Assembly: GCA_026418755.1 (NCBI GenBank)
Contig: JAOAAR010000085.1
Span: 1 to 7,492 of the forward strand
Direction of reading: 5' to 3'
Source: Planctomycetota bacterium
GTDB taxonomy: Bacteria; Planctomycetota; SKW154
DNA length: 7,492 nt
Part shown: one piece after another, positions 1 through 6,666 of the stretch
Numbering within the stretch: the first letter of the stretch is position 1
Layout: every line of letters begins with the position of its first letter
Translations under genes and position numbers: made by a program
Notes under the pieces: generated by a model
The model's database searches: none
What the model was told of the DNA's origin: nothing
The model's input: the letters and a program-made list of their open reading frames with translations, nothing else

Positions 1-153
1 ATTGGAGACAGTCGTTTTGACAGTTGGTATTACAAATATGAGAAGGAGAAGCAGAAGAGAGAGGTTTATACGAAGGGTTTATCACAGGCGAAGGGGGTAT
101 TGCGGAGTGCGCTGATGCATATTGAGCGGTTTGGATTGCCCGAGAAGAAGTAG
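1..153 (+). CDS. C-terminal end of an unrecognised protein (partial)
   Basis: The first frame is open from base 1 to a TAG at 151-153, giving the last 50 residues of a protein that begins outside the window. A second in-frame TAG follows at 163-165. The piece is highly charged, rich in Lys, Glu and Arg, with aromatic residues near its start (a Trp-Tyr-Tyr cluster around residues 9-11) and a Pro-Glu-Lys-Lys end. The pattern suits the helical end of a soluble protein, but I recognise no family and no motif. It lies 24 bases before the histidine kinase on the same strand, so co-transcription is likely. The same G-ending codon preference as the next gene supports real coding. No function is proposed. 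Confidence 0.6.
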   Translation: MGDSRFDSWYYKYEKEKQKREVYTKGLSQAKGVLRSALMHIERFGLPEKK

Positions 154-177
154 TTTTTTCGTTAGGCGCGGTTAGAA

Positions 178-1302
178 ATGGGCGGAGGTTATACGGGGAG
201 CGAGAGGAAGTTGGTATTAGGAGCGCTTGAGGCGATTGAAGTGGCGCTTATTGTGGTTGACTCTTCCTTGCGTGTTGTGCTGTATAACAGGGCTGCGGAT
301 AGATACTTCGGCATACAAGAGAGATTAAAAAAAGAGGTTAAGCGGAAAAAAGGAGAGAGGAATCCGCACTTGAAGAGCGTGATTCCGCAACTTGAGCGTG
401 AGATAAACGGGACGGTCTGGGTGGAGCAGATAGAGAAGACTGTGATAGGGAGTTCGAGGCGGATTCTGGCACCCCGTTTTTCGTTGGAGTTGGCTAATGG
501 GATTAAGAATCCGTTTGACATTCACGCAGCCCCTATAGTCAATGAAGATGGGGTTGTGACAGGGGCAGTAATTGTGTTTTATGATGTACGTCCCCAGGTG
601 GAGTTAGAAGAGCAACTTTTACTGGGAGCGAAAGCGGAGTCGCTTTCTGGGCTTGCTTCTGCGCTGGCGCACGAGATACGGAATCCGTTGAATGCGATAT
701 CGTTAAGTATTCAGTTGTTATCGGAGGATATAGCGAAAGGGAGGATGGAGAAAGAGGCATTAGCGGAGAACATTTCGGTTCTGCAGGAGGAGATAGGGAG
801 GCTAAACAGGCTCATAGGGGATTTTTTAGAGTATGCGCGTCCGTTGCGTCCTCTGCGCAGGTTTTTGAACATAAACGATGTTCTGACGAGGACATTGAAA
901 CTGTACAAGAGTGAGGCGGAGTCGAAGAAGGTGCGGATTGTGTTGCAGCCTGGTGATGTTCCACAAGTTCTGGTGGATGATGACCAGATGGTACAGGTCT
1001 TTGGGAATCTTTTGAAGAACAGTTTCGATGCGCTTTCTGAGAATGGAACCCTTGAGATTACGACCAGGATGGAAGGGGACAGAGTTGTAGTAGATTTCAA
1101 GGACAACGGGAAAGGAATCTCAGAAGAAGAGATGAAAAACATTTTCAATCTTTTTTACTCGAGCAAGAAGGGGGGTACAGGGTTAGGTTTGCCTTTGGTT
1201 TTGAGGTTGCTGGATGCTAATCAAGGATATATAACTGTTCACTCGAAGAAGGGGAGAGGGTCTGTTTTCAGCGTTCATTTACCGACGAAAATAGCGCTTT
1301 AA
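178..1302 (+). CDS. PAS-domain sensor histidine kinase, NtrB-like, cytoplasmic
   Basis: This 374-residue protein looks like the kinase half of the two-component pair completed by the next gene. Residues of about 13-135 form a PAS-type sensor domain. A HisKA segment follows with the phospho-accepting H-box AHEIRNPL, where the His is residue 165. The HATPase domain shows the N-box (Asn281 in LLKNSFDA), the G1 box DNGKG at 309-313 and the G2 box GGTGLGL at 332-338, so all catalytic motifs are intact. There is no signal peptide or membrane helix, so it should sense a cytoplasmic cue or a partner protein, as NtrB does. ATG 178 is the first start after in-frame stops at 151 and 163, but no good Shine-Dalgarno precedes it. 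A TTG at 211 is a weaker alternative. The regulator gene follows after 11 bases. The signal is unknown. Confidence 0.93.
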   Translation: MGGGYTGSERKLVLGALEAIEVALIVVDSSLRVVLYNRAADRYFGIQERLKKEVKRKKGERNPHLKSVIPQLEREINGTVWVEQIEKTVIGSSRRILAPRFSLELANGIKNPFDIHAAPIVNEDGVVTGAVIVFYDVRPQVELEEQLLLGAKAESLSGLASALAHEIRNPLNAISLSIQLLSEDIAKGRMEKEALAENISVLQEEIGRLNRLIGDFLEYARPLRPLRRFLNINDVLTRTLKLYKSEAESKKVRIVLQPGDVPQVLVDDDQMVQVFGNLLKNSFDALSENGTLEITTRMEGDRVVVDFKDNGKGISEEEMKNIFNLFYSSKKGGTGLGLPLVLRLLDANQGYITVHSKKGRGSVFSVHLPTKIAL

Positions 1303-1313
1303 GAGGGAGAAGG

Positions 1314-2717
1314 ATGGGGATTGTTCTTGTAGTTGAGGATGAGGTGGCGTCACGGAAGCAGATGGCCCAGGCTTTGTTGCGGCAGGAGCACACAGTACTG
1401 GAGGCAGGGGACGGTGAAGAGGCGATTAAGGTTATTAGAGAGAATGATGTGGATGTCATTGTAAGTGACATCAGGATGCCGAATGTTAGTGGGATGGATG
1501 TTTTGAAGGCGGCGAAGAAACACGACCCGAGTATTGTGGTAATAATGGTAACGGCATATGGTGATGTTCAGACCGCGGTTGAAGCGATGAAAGACGGGGC
1601 GTTTGATTTTCTTGAGAAGCCGATAAGTATGATGAGGTTGAGGGAGTTAGTCAACAAAGGGGTAGAGATTCGGCGGGGAGTTCTTGAGAACCGTGCGTTG
1701 AAGGAGAGTTTGAAAGGGAGGTTCACTTTTGAGAACATTGTGGCGCGCAGTCGCAAGATGTTAGAGATTTTCGATGTGGTGAGACAGGTGGCTCCGACCA
1801 AAGCGACTGTTCTTTTGACAGGGGAGAGCGGGACAGGTAAGGAATTGATAGCGAATGCGATTCATTATAATTCGCCGAGGGCAGGCAAGCCATTAGTGAA
1901 GGTAAACTGTGCGGCTCTTCCTGAAACTCTTCTTGAGAGTGAGTTGTTTGGACATGAGAAGGGAGCGTTCACAGGAGCATATCAGACAAGAATCGGACGA
2001 TTCGAATCTGCAGATGGAGGGACTCTTTTTCTGGACGAGATTGGGGCGATGAGTCTTGCGTTACAAGTCAAACTGTTGCGTGTTTTGCAGGAGTCAGAAT
2101 TTGAGCGAGTAGGTGGAAACAAGACCATCCGAGTTGATGTGCGGCTTGTAGCAGCGACCAACACTGACCTTCAGAAGGCGGTATCTGAAGGCAAGTTCCG
2201 CGAAGACCTCTATTACCGCGTAAATGTGGTGCGTATAGAGTTGCCCCCACTGAGAGAGCGGAAAGAAGACATCCCGTTTTTAGTTGAGCATTTTTTGAAG
2301 AAGTACTCGGAAGAGAACCTCAAGAAGGTAGAGCGGGTCGACAGCGAAGCGATGGCTGCACTTCTCCGCTACAATTTTCCTGGCAATGTGAGAGAGTTAG
2401 AGAACATAATCGAGAGTGGCGTAGTGCTGGCAAAAGGGAATGTCATCACATTAGATATGTTGCCGCCTCCGCTGCGTGTTAGTGAAAGAGAAACGGGTAA
2501 ACTTTCAATTCCTGTTGGAGTGACAATGAAGGAGGCAGAGAGAGCGGTGATTGAAGCGACTCTCAAGCACACAGGAGGAAACCGTACAGAAGCGGCTCGG
2601 ATTTTGAAGTTAGGCAGAAGGACTCTTTTCAGAAAAATCAAAGAGTACGGTGTAGCGGTAGGAAGAGCAAGGAAGAAGAGTGAGGATAAAGGAAGAGAGA
2701 AGCAGAATAACAGTTGA
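1314..2717 (+). CDS. NtrC-family sigma-54-dependent response regulator
   Basis: This 467-residue protein is a three-domain activator of RNA polymerase carrying sigma-54. The receiver domain (about 1-120) has the acidic pair Glu8/Asp9, phospho-acceptor Asp52 in SDIRMP, Thr80 and Lys102. The central AAA+ domain (about 142-375) has Walker A GESGTGKE at 170-177, the sigma-54-contacting loop GAFTGA at 217-222 and Walker B LFLDEIG with Asp241/Glu242. A Fis-type helix-turn-helix lies at about 408-447 (GGNRTEAA from 421). The kinase just upstream is its likely partner. A GGGAG at 1305-1309 precedes the ATG. After the DNA-binding domain comes a basic tail of about 20 residues, whose last codons overlap the ispE start by 38 bases. 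Family assignment is firm. The target genes are unknown, and I found no convincing sigma-54 promoter nearby. Confidence 0.95.
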   Translation: MGIVLVVEDEVASRKQMAQALLRQEHTVLEAGDGEEAIKVIRENDVDVIVSDIRMPNVSGMDVLKAAKKHDPSIVVIMVTAYGDVQTAVEAMKDGAFDFLEKPISMMRLRELVNKGVEIRRGVLENRALKESLKGRFTFENIVARSRKMLEIFDVVRQVAPTKATVLLTGESGTGKELIANAIHYNSPRAGKPLVKVNCAALPETLLESELFGHEKGAFTGAYQTRIGRFESADGGTLFLDEIGAMSLALQVKLLRVLQESEFERVGGNKTIRVDVRLVAATNTDLQKAVSEGKFREDLYYRVNVVRIELPPLRERKEDIPFLVEHFLKKYSEENLKKVERVDSEAMAALLRYNFPGNVRELENIIESGVVLAKGNVITLDMLPPPLRVSERETGKLSIPVGVTMKEAERAVIEATLKHTGGNRTEAARILKLGRRTLFRKIKEYGVAVGRARKKSEDKGREKQNNS

Positions 2718-3621
2718 TGCGCCTGCAAAGTTGAACCTTTTTCTCGAAGTCATCGGAAAAAGAGCCGATGGATACCATCTTTTAGAAACCGTAATGGTTC
2801 CTGTAACATTGTTTGACACTCTCTCATTCACTCCATCTGAGAAGAAGGAGGTGCTCCTTGTATCGAACGATAAGGAAATACCTATAGACGAACGCAACAC
2901 TGTGGTCAAAGCGGTTAAGAGGTTTTGTGAGTACTACGGGATAGAGAATATGGCACTTAAGATAACTCTCAAAAAAAGGATTCCCCAGGGTGCGGGTTTG
3001 GGGGGAGGTTCATCGGATGCGGTTGCATCTCTTTTTGCTCTTTATCGATGGTTCAAAGTTCCTTTCAAAAAGGAGGAAGCGATTGAGATTGCAAGAGGAA
3101 TAGGTGCGGATTGTCCTTTCTTTGTCCACTGTCGTCCTGCGCTTCTTACAGGGATAGGCGATGAGGTAAAGAGATTTTTGAAGTTACCTGAAAGGCTCCG
3201 CTTTCTTGTGTTTGTCCCCAATGTAACATCAAGTACTGCGTTAGTTTATAAGAATATTCACTTGACAAAAGAGAAGAAATGTGCTAAACTATTGGTAGAT
3301 TGCATAGATAAAGCAGATTTGGAGGGGATAAGAAGAGAGGTTTTTAACAGATTAGAAGAGGCCTCGCTCACCGCTTATCCTGAGTTACAATCCGTAGCGA
3401 CTGAGATTCGAAAGATTGCGGATTTTGTGATGACGGGAAGCGGAAGTGGTTGGTTTTTCGTGTGTGAAAGAGAAAGTACGCAACAACTAAGAGAGCAACT
3501 TAGGCGAATGGGAGGTAGAGTACTTGTGGTGAGACCCTATGAGGTGAAAAATAGGGGTGGGGGAGGAAGAAGAAATGAAAGTGACAGAGGTCCGCATCAA
3601 GTTGAATCAGACTGCGGGTAG
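2680..3621 (+). CDS. ispE: 4-diphosphocytidyl-2-C-methyl-D-erythritol kinase
   Basis: IspE phosphorylates 4-diphosphocytidyl-2-C-methylerythritol with ATP, the fourth step of the MEP isoprenoid pathway, in the cytoplasm. The protein has the three GHMP-kinase signatures: PAKLNLFLEV from residue 15 (Lys17), the ATP loop PQGAGLGGGSSD at 102-113, and MTGSGSG at 251-257. GADCPFF carries the likely catalytic Asp144. The start must be GTG 2680: an in-frame TAG at 2653 lies upstream and no other ATG, GTG or TTG occurs before the conserved PAKLN. An AGGA at 2670-2673 sits six bases before it. The start lies 38 bases inside the regulator gene, which suggests translational coupling. At 313 residues it is slightly long: after about residue 290 it ends in a Gly/Arg-rich tail overlapping spoVG. 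Confidence 0.96.
   Translation: MRIKEERSRITVDAPAKLNLFLEVIGKRADGYHLLETVMVPVTLFDTLSFTPSEKKEVLLVSNDKEIPIDERNTVVKAVKRFCEYYGIENMALKITLKKRIPQGAGLGGGSSDAVASLFALYRWFKVPFKKEEAIEIARGIGADCPFFVHCRPALLTGIGDEVKRFLKLPERLRFLVFVPNVTSSTALVYKNIHLTKEKKCAKLLVDCIDKADLEGIRREVFNRLEEASLTAYPELQSVATEIRKIADFVMTGSGSGWFFVCERESTQQLREQLRRMGGRVLVVRPYEVKNRGGGGRRNESDRGPHQVESDCG
3561..3567 (+). promoter_or_regulatory. ribosome binding site of spoVG, inside ispE
   Basis: GGGAGGA, with its GGAGG core at 3562-3566, lies eight bases before the ATG at 3575. It decides the spoVG start in favour of this ATG over the in-frame GTG at 3557, whose own upstream region has no comparable site. The same bases are read in the ispE frame as Gly and Arg codons. 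Confidence 0.75.
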
Positions 3622-4084
3622 ACTGAAGGCTTATTGCAGTGTCACTTTCGACGATGTGTTCGTTATACGGGAGTTAAAATTGATAGACGGTCCGAATGGA
3701 TATTTTCTGGCAATGCCCTCGAAGAAATTGGAGGATAGGTGTCCTCATTGTTCTGCGAAAAATCAGGTTCGCTCGCATTACTGTAACTGGTGTGGGAAAC
3801 GGCTGCCGGAGAATCGCGCTTCAAGTGATATGCAGGGTCGGCTGCGTTTATACGCTGATGTGGCGCATCCTATAAAGATGGAGTTCCGTCAGATGTTACA
3901 CGATGTAGTTATGGCTGCTTACAGAAGAGAGAAAGAACTTGCTGAGACGATGGGGGAGAACTACCAGCCTAAGGAACTATGGCGGATTGAAGAACTCTCT
4001 AACTACATAAGACTCGAGGAGATTGGCAAGCCGTCAGATGAGTACCTTCTGGATGAGGATGAGAAAGAGAACGATTCGCTTTGA
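3575..4084 (+). CDS. spoVG: SpoVG-family regulator with an inserted four-cysteine zinc ribbon
   Basis: The first 50 residues match SpoVG: MKVTEVRIKL at the start, then KAYCSVTFDDVFVIREL, IDGPNG and FLAMPSKK up to residue 51. The family signature resumes at DVAHPI (residues 95-100), followed by the helix that closes the domain. SpoVG proteins are small dimeric nucleic-acid-binding regulators, first known from Bacillus sporulation and septation control. Here the short loop between MPSKK and the DVAHPI motif is replaced by about 40 residues with CPHC (Cys56, Cys59) and CNWC (Cys70, Cys73), a typical zinc-ribbon spacing. An acidic tail extends to residue 169, against roughly 95-100 residues for a classic SpoVG. 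The start at ATG 3575 overlaps ispE by 47 bases. As I recall, ispE and spoVG lie in the same region in Firmicutes. Sporulation should not be inferred from this gene. Confidence 0.9.
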   Translation: MKVTEVRIKLNQTAGRLKAYCSVTFDDVFVIRELKLIDGPNGYFLAMPSKKLEDRCPHCSAKNQVRSHYCNWCGKRLPENRASSDMQGRLRLYADVAHPIKMEFRQMLHDVVMAAYRREKELAETMGENYQPKELWRIEELSNYIRLEEIGKPSDEYLLDEDEKENDSL

Positions 4085-4168
4085 TTCTCTTTTCACACCC
4101 CAACCTTCATTTCTCTTTGAGTTTCTCAGTTTTGTCATCCGATTTTCGGGGAAAAAGGAGAGGAGAAT

Positions 4169-4210
4169 ATGAAAATGCTTGAAGTGAGAAGAGTGAGTCG
4201 TAGAATTTGA
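4169..4210 (+). CDS. possible 13-codon leader ORF upstream of glmS
   Basis: ATG 4169 opens a 13-residue reading frame with four Arg, ending at TGA 4208-4210. Two AGGAG motifs stand directly before it, at 4156-4160 and 4161-4165. The first is eight bases from the ATG, an ideal spacing, and is better than the site for glmS itself. The mini-ORF is in the same frame as glmS but is separated from it by TGA at 4208 and again at 4220. It could be a translated leader affecting glmS expression, or a chance purine-rich stretch. There is no homology evidence for so short a peptide. A promoter-like pair overlaps it, so the two readings partly compete. Confidence 0.35.
   Translation: MKMLEVRRVSRRI
4179..4206 (+). 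promoter_or_regulatory. possible sigma-70-type promoter for glmS
   Basis: TTGAAG at 4179-4184 and TAGAAT at 4201-4206 are separated by 16 bases and match the TTGACA/TATAAT consensus at four and five of six positions. Transcription would begin near 4213, giving a leader of about 22 bases before the GTG start. In purine- and AT-rich DNA such matches can arise by chance. The match is seen in the sequence; activity is inference. Confidence 0.3.
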
Positions 4211-4216
4211 AAAGAA

Positions 4217-4234
4217 TTTTGAGGAAGTTCAAAG
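4217..4234 (+). promoter_or_regulatory. glmS ribosome binding site presented in a small hairpin loop
   Basis: GAGGAAG at 4221-4227 is the only plausible Shine-Dalgarno for the GTG at 4235. The bases TTTGA (4218-4222) and TCAAA (4229-4233) are perfectly complementary, extendable by one T-G pair, and enclose the six-base loop GGAAGT. The core of the ribosome binding site is therefore in the loop, immediately before the start codon. The stem has five or six pairs with one G-C, so it is weak. Confidence 0.4.
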
Positions 4235-6064
4235 GTGTGTGGAATCGTAGGCTGCATCGGTAACGGTGCAGTAGAGGTGGTTGTGGAAGGTTTGAAGAGG
4301 CTTGAATATCGGGGCTATGATTCTGTGGGTATAGCGGCGCTTTCAAAGAACAGGCTCAAGGTAGTAAAAGATGCGATAAAAGTTGAGCAGTTCCTGAAAC
4401 GCTACGATTTGAGCGAGATTTCTGATACAAGATTAGCAATCGGTCATACGCGCTGGGCGACGCACGGCATCGTGAGCGAGGAGAACGCCCATCCTCATAG
4501 CGACTGTAAGGGAAGAATCGTGCTAGTGCATAACGGAATCATCGAAAACCATCACGAACTCAGAGAAAGGTTGCTCAAAAGAGGTCACAGACTCCGCTCG
4601 GATACGGATACAGAACTGATTGTCCATTTAGTAGAAGAGAACTACAAGGGAGACTTGTTAGAGGCGGTACGAGTGGCTGTCGGAAGCCTCGTCGGTTCGT
4701 TTGCCCTTGCCGTAATCTGTGCAGACAAAGAGGAGATGGTTTTAGCGAAGAGGATGAGTCCCCTGGTTATAGGAATAGGGGATGGTATGATATTTGCTGC
4801 CTCGGATGTGGTTGCGCTTCTTGAGCGGACGAAGCGGTTTCTATTTCTTGAAGACGGCGACTGTGCAAGACTGATTCCCAAAGGTATACAAGTTGTAGAT
4901 TCAGAAAGCGGCAGAGAGGTAGAGCGGAGAGTTGAAACAGTGGTATGGAATGTAGAAGATGCAGAGAAAGAAGGGTATCCCCATTTTATGCTGAAAGAAA
5001 TCTATGAGCAGCCGAGAGCGTTACAGCAGACAATAGGGGCTCACATAGACGGTGCCAATCTCTCTTTTCGGCAAGCGAACGAAGTTGAACAACTGTTTGA
5101 AGGGGTCAGAAAGGTTTCTTTTGTTGCCTGCGGAACGGCATACCACGCTTGTGTTGTCGGCTCATATCTTCTGCGGGACTTTACTCGTCTGGACTACTCC
5201 TGTGATGTGGCGAGCGAGTTTCGTTATGCGCCCCCGCCCCTGGATGAGAAGACTGTTCTTATCGCTGTGTCGCAATCAGGAGAGACAGCAGACACATTAG
5301 CCGCCGTGAGGTTGGCAAAAGAGCGCTCTGCGAGAGTTCTGGCGGTCTGCAATGTACGCACTTCCACTCTGGTGAGATTGGCAGACTTGACCTTGTTTAC
5401 TCTCGCAGGACCCGAGATAGGAGTCGCTTCTACGAAGGCTTACACTTCTCAGTTGGCTGTTCTTTGTGCGTTATTTTCGCATCTGGCGACTTTTGCAGGG
5501 ATAGGTTTGGACAAAAGGGACGGGGAGTTATTGAGAAAAGGGCTCCTCGGGCTTCCTATGCGTGTGCGTCAGGCATTAGAGGCAGCCGAAGAGGTGACGG
5601 ACAGGATTTCCAAAGAGTTCTTCAGAAGTCAGACTTTTCTTTATCTAGGGAGAAAGTACAATTTTGCGACGGCGTACGAAGGTGCGTTGAAGTTGAAAGA
5701 GATATCTTATATACATGCGGAAGGTTACGGCGCAGGAGAGATGAAGCACGGACCCATAGCGCTGGTTCAGCCGGACTACCCGACCGTTGCGATTGTTGTG
5801 CGTGACTCGGTTTACGAGAAGATGCTCTCTAATGTTGAAGAGATAAAGGCGAGAAAGGGACCGGTAATAGCGGTTTCGAGCGTGAATGACGAGAAGGTGA
5901 AGCGGCTTACGAATTTTATTATGGAGGTTCCTGAGGTAAGCGAGCCGCTTTATCCTGCGGTTTGCGTGGTTCCACTTCAGTTACTGTCTTACAAAATCGC
6001 AACTCTGCGAGGCTGTGACGTAGATAAGCCCCGTAACCTTGCCAAAAGCGTCACTGTAGAATAA
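4235..6064 (+). CDS. glmS: glutamine-fructose-6-phosphate aminotransferase (isomerizing)
   Basis: GlmS makes glucosamine-6-phosphate from fructose-6-phosphate and glutamine, the entry to UDP-GlcNAc for peptidoglycan and lipopolysaccharide. The start must be GTG 4235: it places the nucleophilic Cys at position 2 (CGIVG), and an in-frame TGA at 4220 blocks any earlier start. The amidotransferase domain shows HTRWATHG from residue 71, HNG at 99-101 and SDTDTE from 122. The first SIS domain has CGTAYHA from 299 and SQSGET at 346-351, and the second has LGRKYNFATAYEGALKLKE from 471. Glu489, His505 and Lys604 fall where the Escherichia coli enzyme has its isomerase residues Glu488, His504 and Lys603 (mature numbering). 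The C-terminus DKPRNLAKSVTVE is canonical and the 609-residue length matches the E. coli precursor. The gene is intact. No glmS ribozyme is evident upstream. Confidence 0.98.
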   Translation: MCGIVGCIGNGAVEVVVEGLKRLEYRGYDSVGIAALSKNRLKVVKDAIKVEQFLKRYDLSEISDTRLAIGHTRWATHGIVSEENAHPHSDCKGRIVLVHNGIIENHHELRERLLKRGHRLRSDTDTELIVHLVEENYKGDLLEAVRVAVGSLVGSFALAVICADKEEMVLAKRMSPLVIGIGDGMIFAASDVVALLERTKRFLFLEDGDCARLIPKGIQVVDSESGREVERRVETVVWNVEDAEKEGYPHFMLKEIYEQPRALQQTIGAHIDGANLSFRQANEVEQLFEGVRKVSFVACGTAYHACVVGSYLLRDFTRLDYSCDVASEFRYAPPPLDEKTVLIAVSQSGETADTLAAVRLAKERSARVLAVCNVRTSTLVRLADLTLFTLAGPEIGVASTKAYTSQLAVLCALFSHLATFAGIGLDKRDGELLRKGLLGLPMRVRQALEAAEEVTDRISKEFFRSQTFLYLGRKYNFATAYEGALKLKEISYIHAEGYGAGEMKHGPIALVQPDYPTVAIVVRDSVYEKMLSNVEEIKARKGPVIAVSSVNDEKVKRLTNFIMEVPEVSEPLYPAVCVVPLQLLSYKIATLRGCDVDKPRNLAKSVTVE

Positions 6065-6087
6065 GAAGAGACTAATAAGGAGGAGGT

Positions 6088-6666
6088 ATGCGTGCAGTTT
6101 TTTTGGACAGGGATGGGACATTCATCATAGATAAGGATTATCTGGTGCGCAAGGAGGATATAGAGTTTATCCCTGGTGCAATCGATGCTTTGAAACTGTT
6201 GAAAGAAAACGGATTTGGTCTTGTAATTTGCACCAATCAATCTGCAATCGCAAGGGGAATGATGACTGAGGAGGAGTATCTCAAAATTCAGGTCTATCTG
6301 TTGGACATTCTTAAGAAGAACGGCATCGAAATAGATGGTTGCTATTATTGTCCACATCTCAAAGAGGGAAGCGTCGAAAAGTATGCCATTGTCTGCGAGT
6401 GCCGCAAGCCAAAGAGTGGGATGTTTGAGCGAGCGAGAGATGAATTGGGGATAAATATGCGCGAATCTTACGCCATCGGTGATAGTCTGCGCGATATGAT
6501 TGCTGTCTCGAGACTAGGTGCAAAGACGGTTCTTGTCCGCACAGGTAAAGGAGCAAAGGCAGAACAAGTAGAGTTGGTTGAGCGGTTTGTTGATAAGATA
6601 TGTGATGACATTCTTGAAGCGGCTAAATGGATTATTGCCGACTGCAGACACAGATACAAAAAATGA
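6088..6666 (+). CDS. gmhB: HAD-family heptose-bisphosphate phosphatase, GmhB-like
   Basis: GmhB removes the C7 phosphate from glycero-manno-heptose 1,7-bisphosphate on the way to ADP- or GDP-heptose for the lipopolysaccharide core or surface glycans. HAD motif I is DRDGT (nucleophile Asp7, acid/base Asp9), motif II is TNQS at 49-52, CRKP has Lys107, and the acidic motif is GDSLRD with Asp132 and Asp136. The structural zinc site of the family is complete: CPH (Cys88, His90) and CEC (Cys103, Cys105). The length of 192 residues is normal and there is no signal peptide. A very strong site AAGGAGGAGG (6077-6086) precedes the ATG. It follows glmS after 23 bases, so one transcript is likely. The related histidinol-phosphatase half of HisB shares these motifs, but no his genes are present and the envelope context favours GmhB. 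The exact substrate anomer is not determinable. Confidence 0.85.
   Translation: MRAVFLDRDGTFIIDKDYLVRKEDIEFIPGAIDALKLLKENGFGLVICTNQSAIARGMMTEEEYLKIQVYLLDILKKNGIEIDGCYYCPHLKEGSVEKYAIVCECRKPKSGMFERARDELGINMRESYAIGDSLRDMIAVSRLGAKTVLVRTGKGAKAEQVELVERFVDKICDDILEAAKWIIADCRHRYKK

Noticed and set aside
141..161. Hairpin around the first stop codon (CGAGAAGA with TTTTTTCG)
   Set aside because: It depends on two G-T pairs and lies between closely spaced co-directional genes; no convincing terminator.
711..1148. Open frame of 145 codons on the minus strand inside the kinase gene
   Set aside because: It lies opposite intact HisKA and HATPase motifs, is Ser-rich low-complexity in translation and has no recognisable domain: a shadow of the real frame.
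3557..3574. Upstream GTG start for spoVG adding six residues
   Set aside because: The added residues are Gly-Glu repeats encoded by the ribosome binding site itself; ATG 3575 has ideal spacing and gives the classic MKVTEVRI start.
4063..4093. Intrinsic terminator after spoVG (GAAAGAGAA paired with TTCTCTTTT)
   Set aside because: The stem is almost wholly A-T with a 13-base loop and only a short T run, and it lies partly within the coding end; too weak to call.
4085..4234. glmS ribozyme or riboswitch before glmS
   Set aside because: I saw none of the conserved ribozyme core segments, and the 150-base gap is AT- and purine-rich without extended pairing. A covariance-model search would settle this.
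5464..5805. Open + frame of 113 codons inside glmS
   Set aside because: It overlaps the conserved SIS region of glmS in another phase and resembles no family.
6088..6666. Histidinol-phosphatase (HisB N-terminal) as the identity of the HAD protein
   Set aside because: Motifs are shared, but the length of 192 residues without a dehydratase domain and the glmS neighbour favour GmhB; no histidine genes are present.
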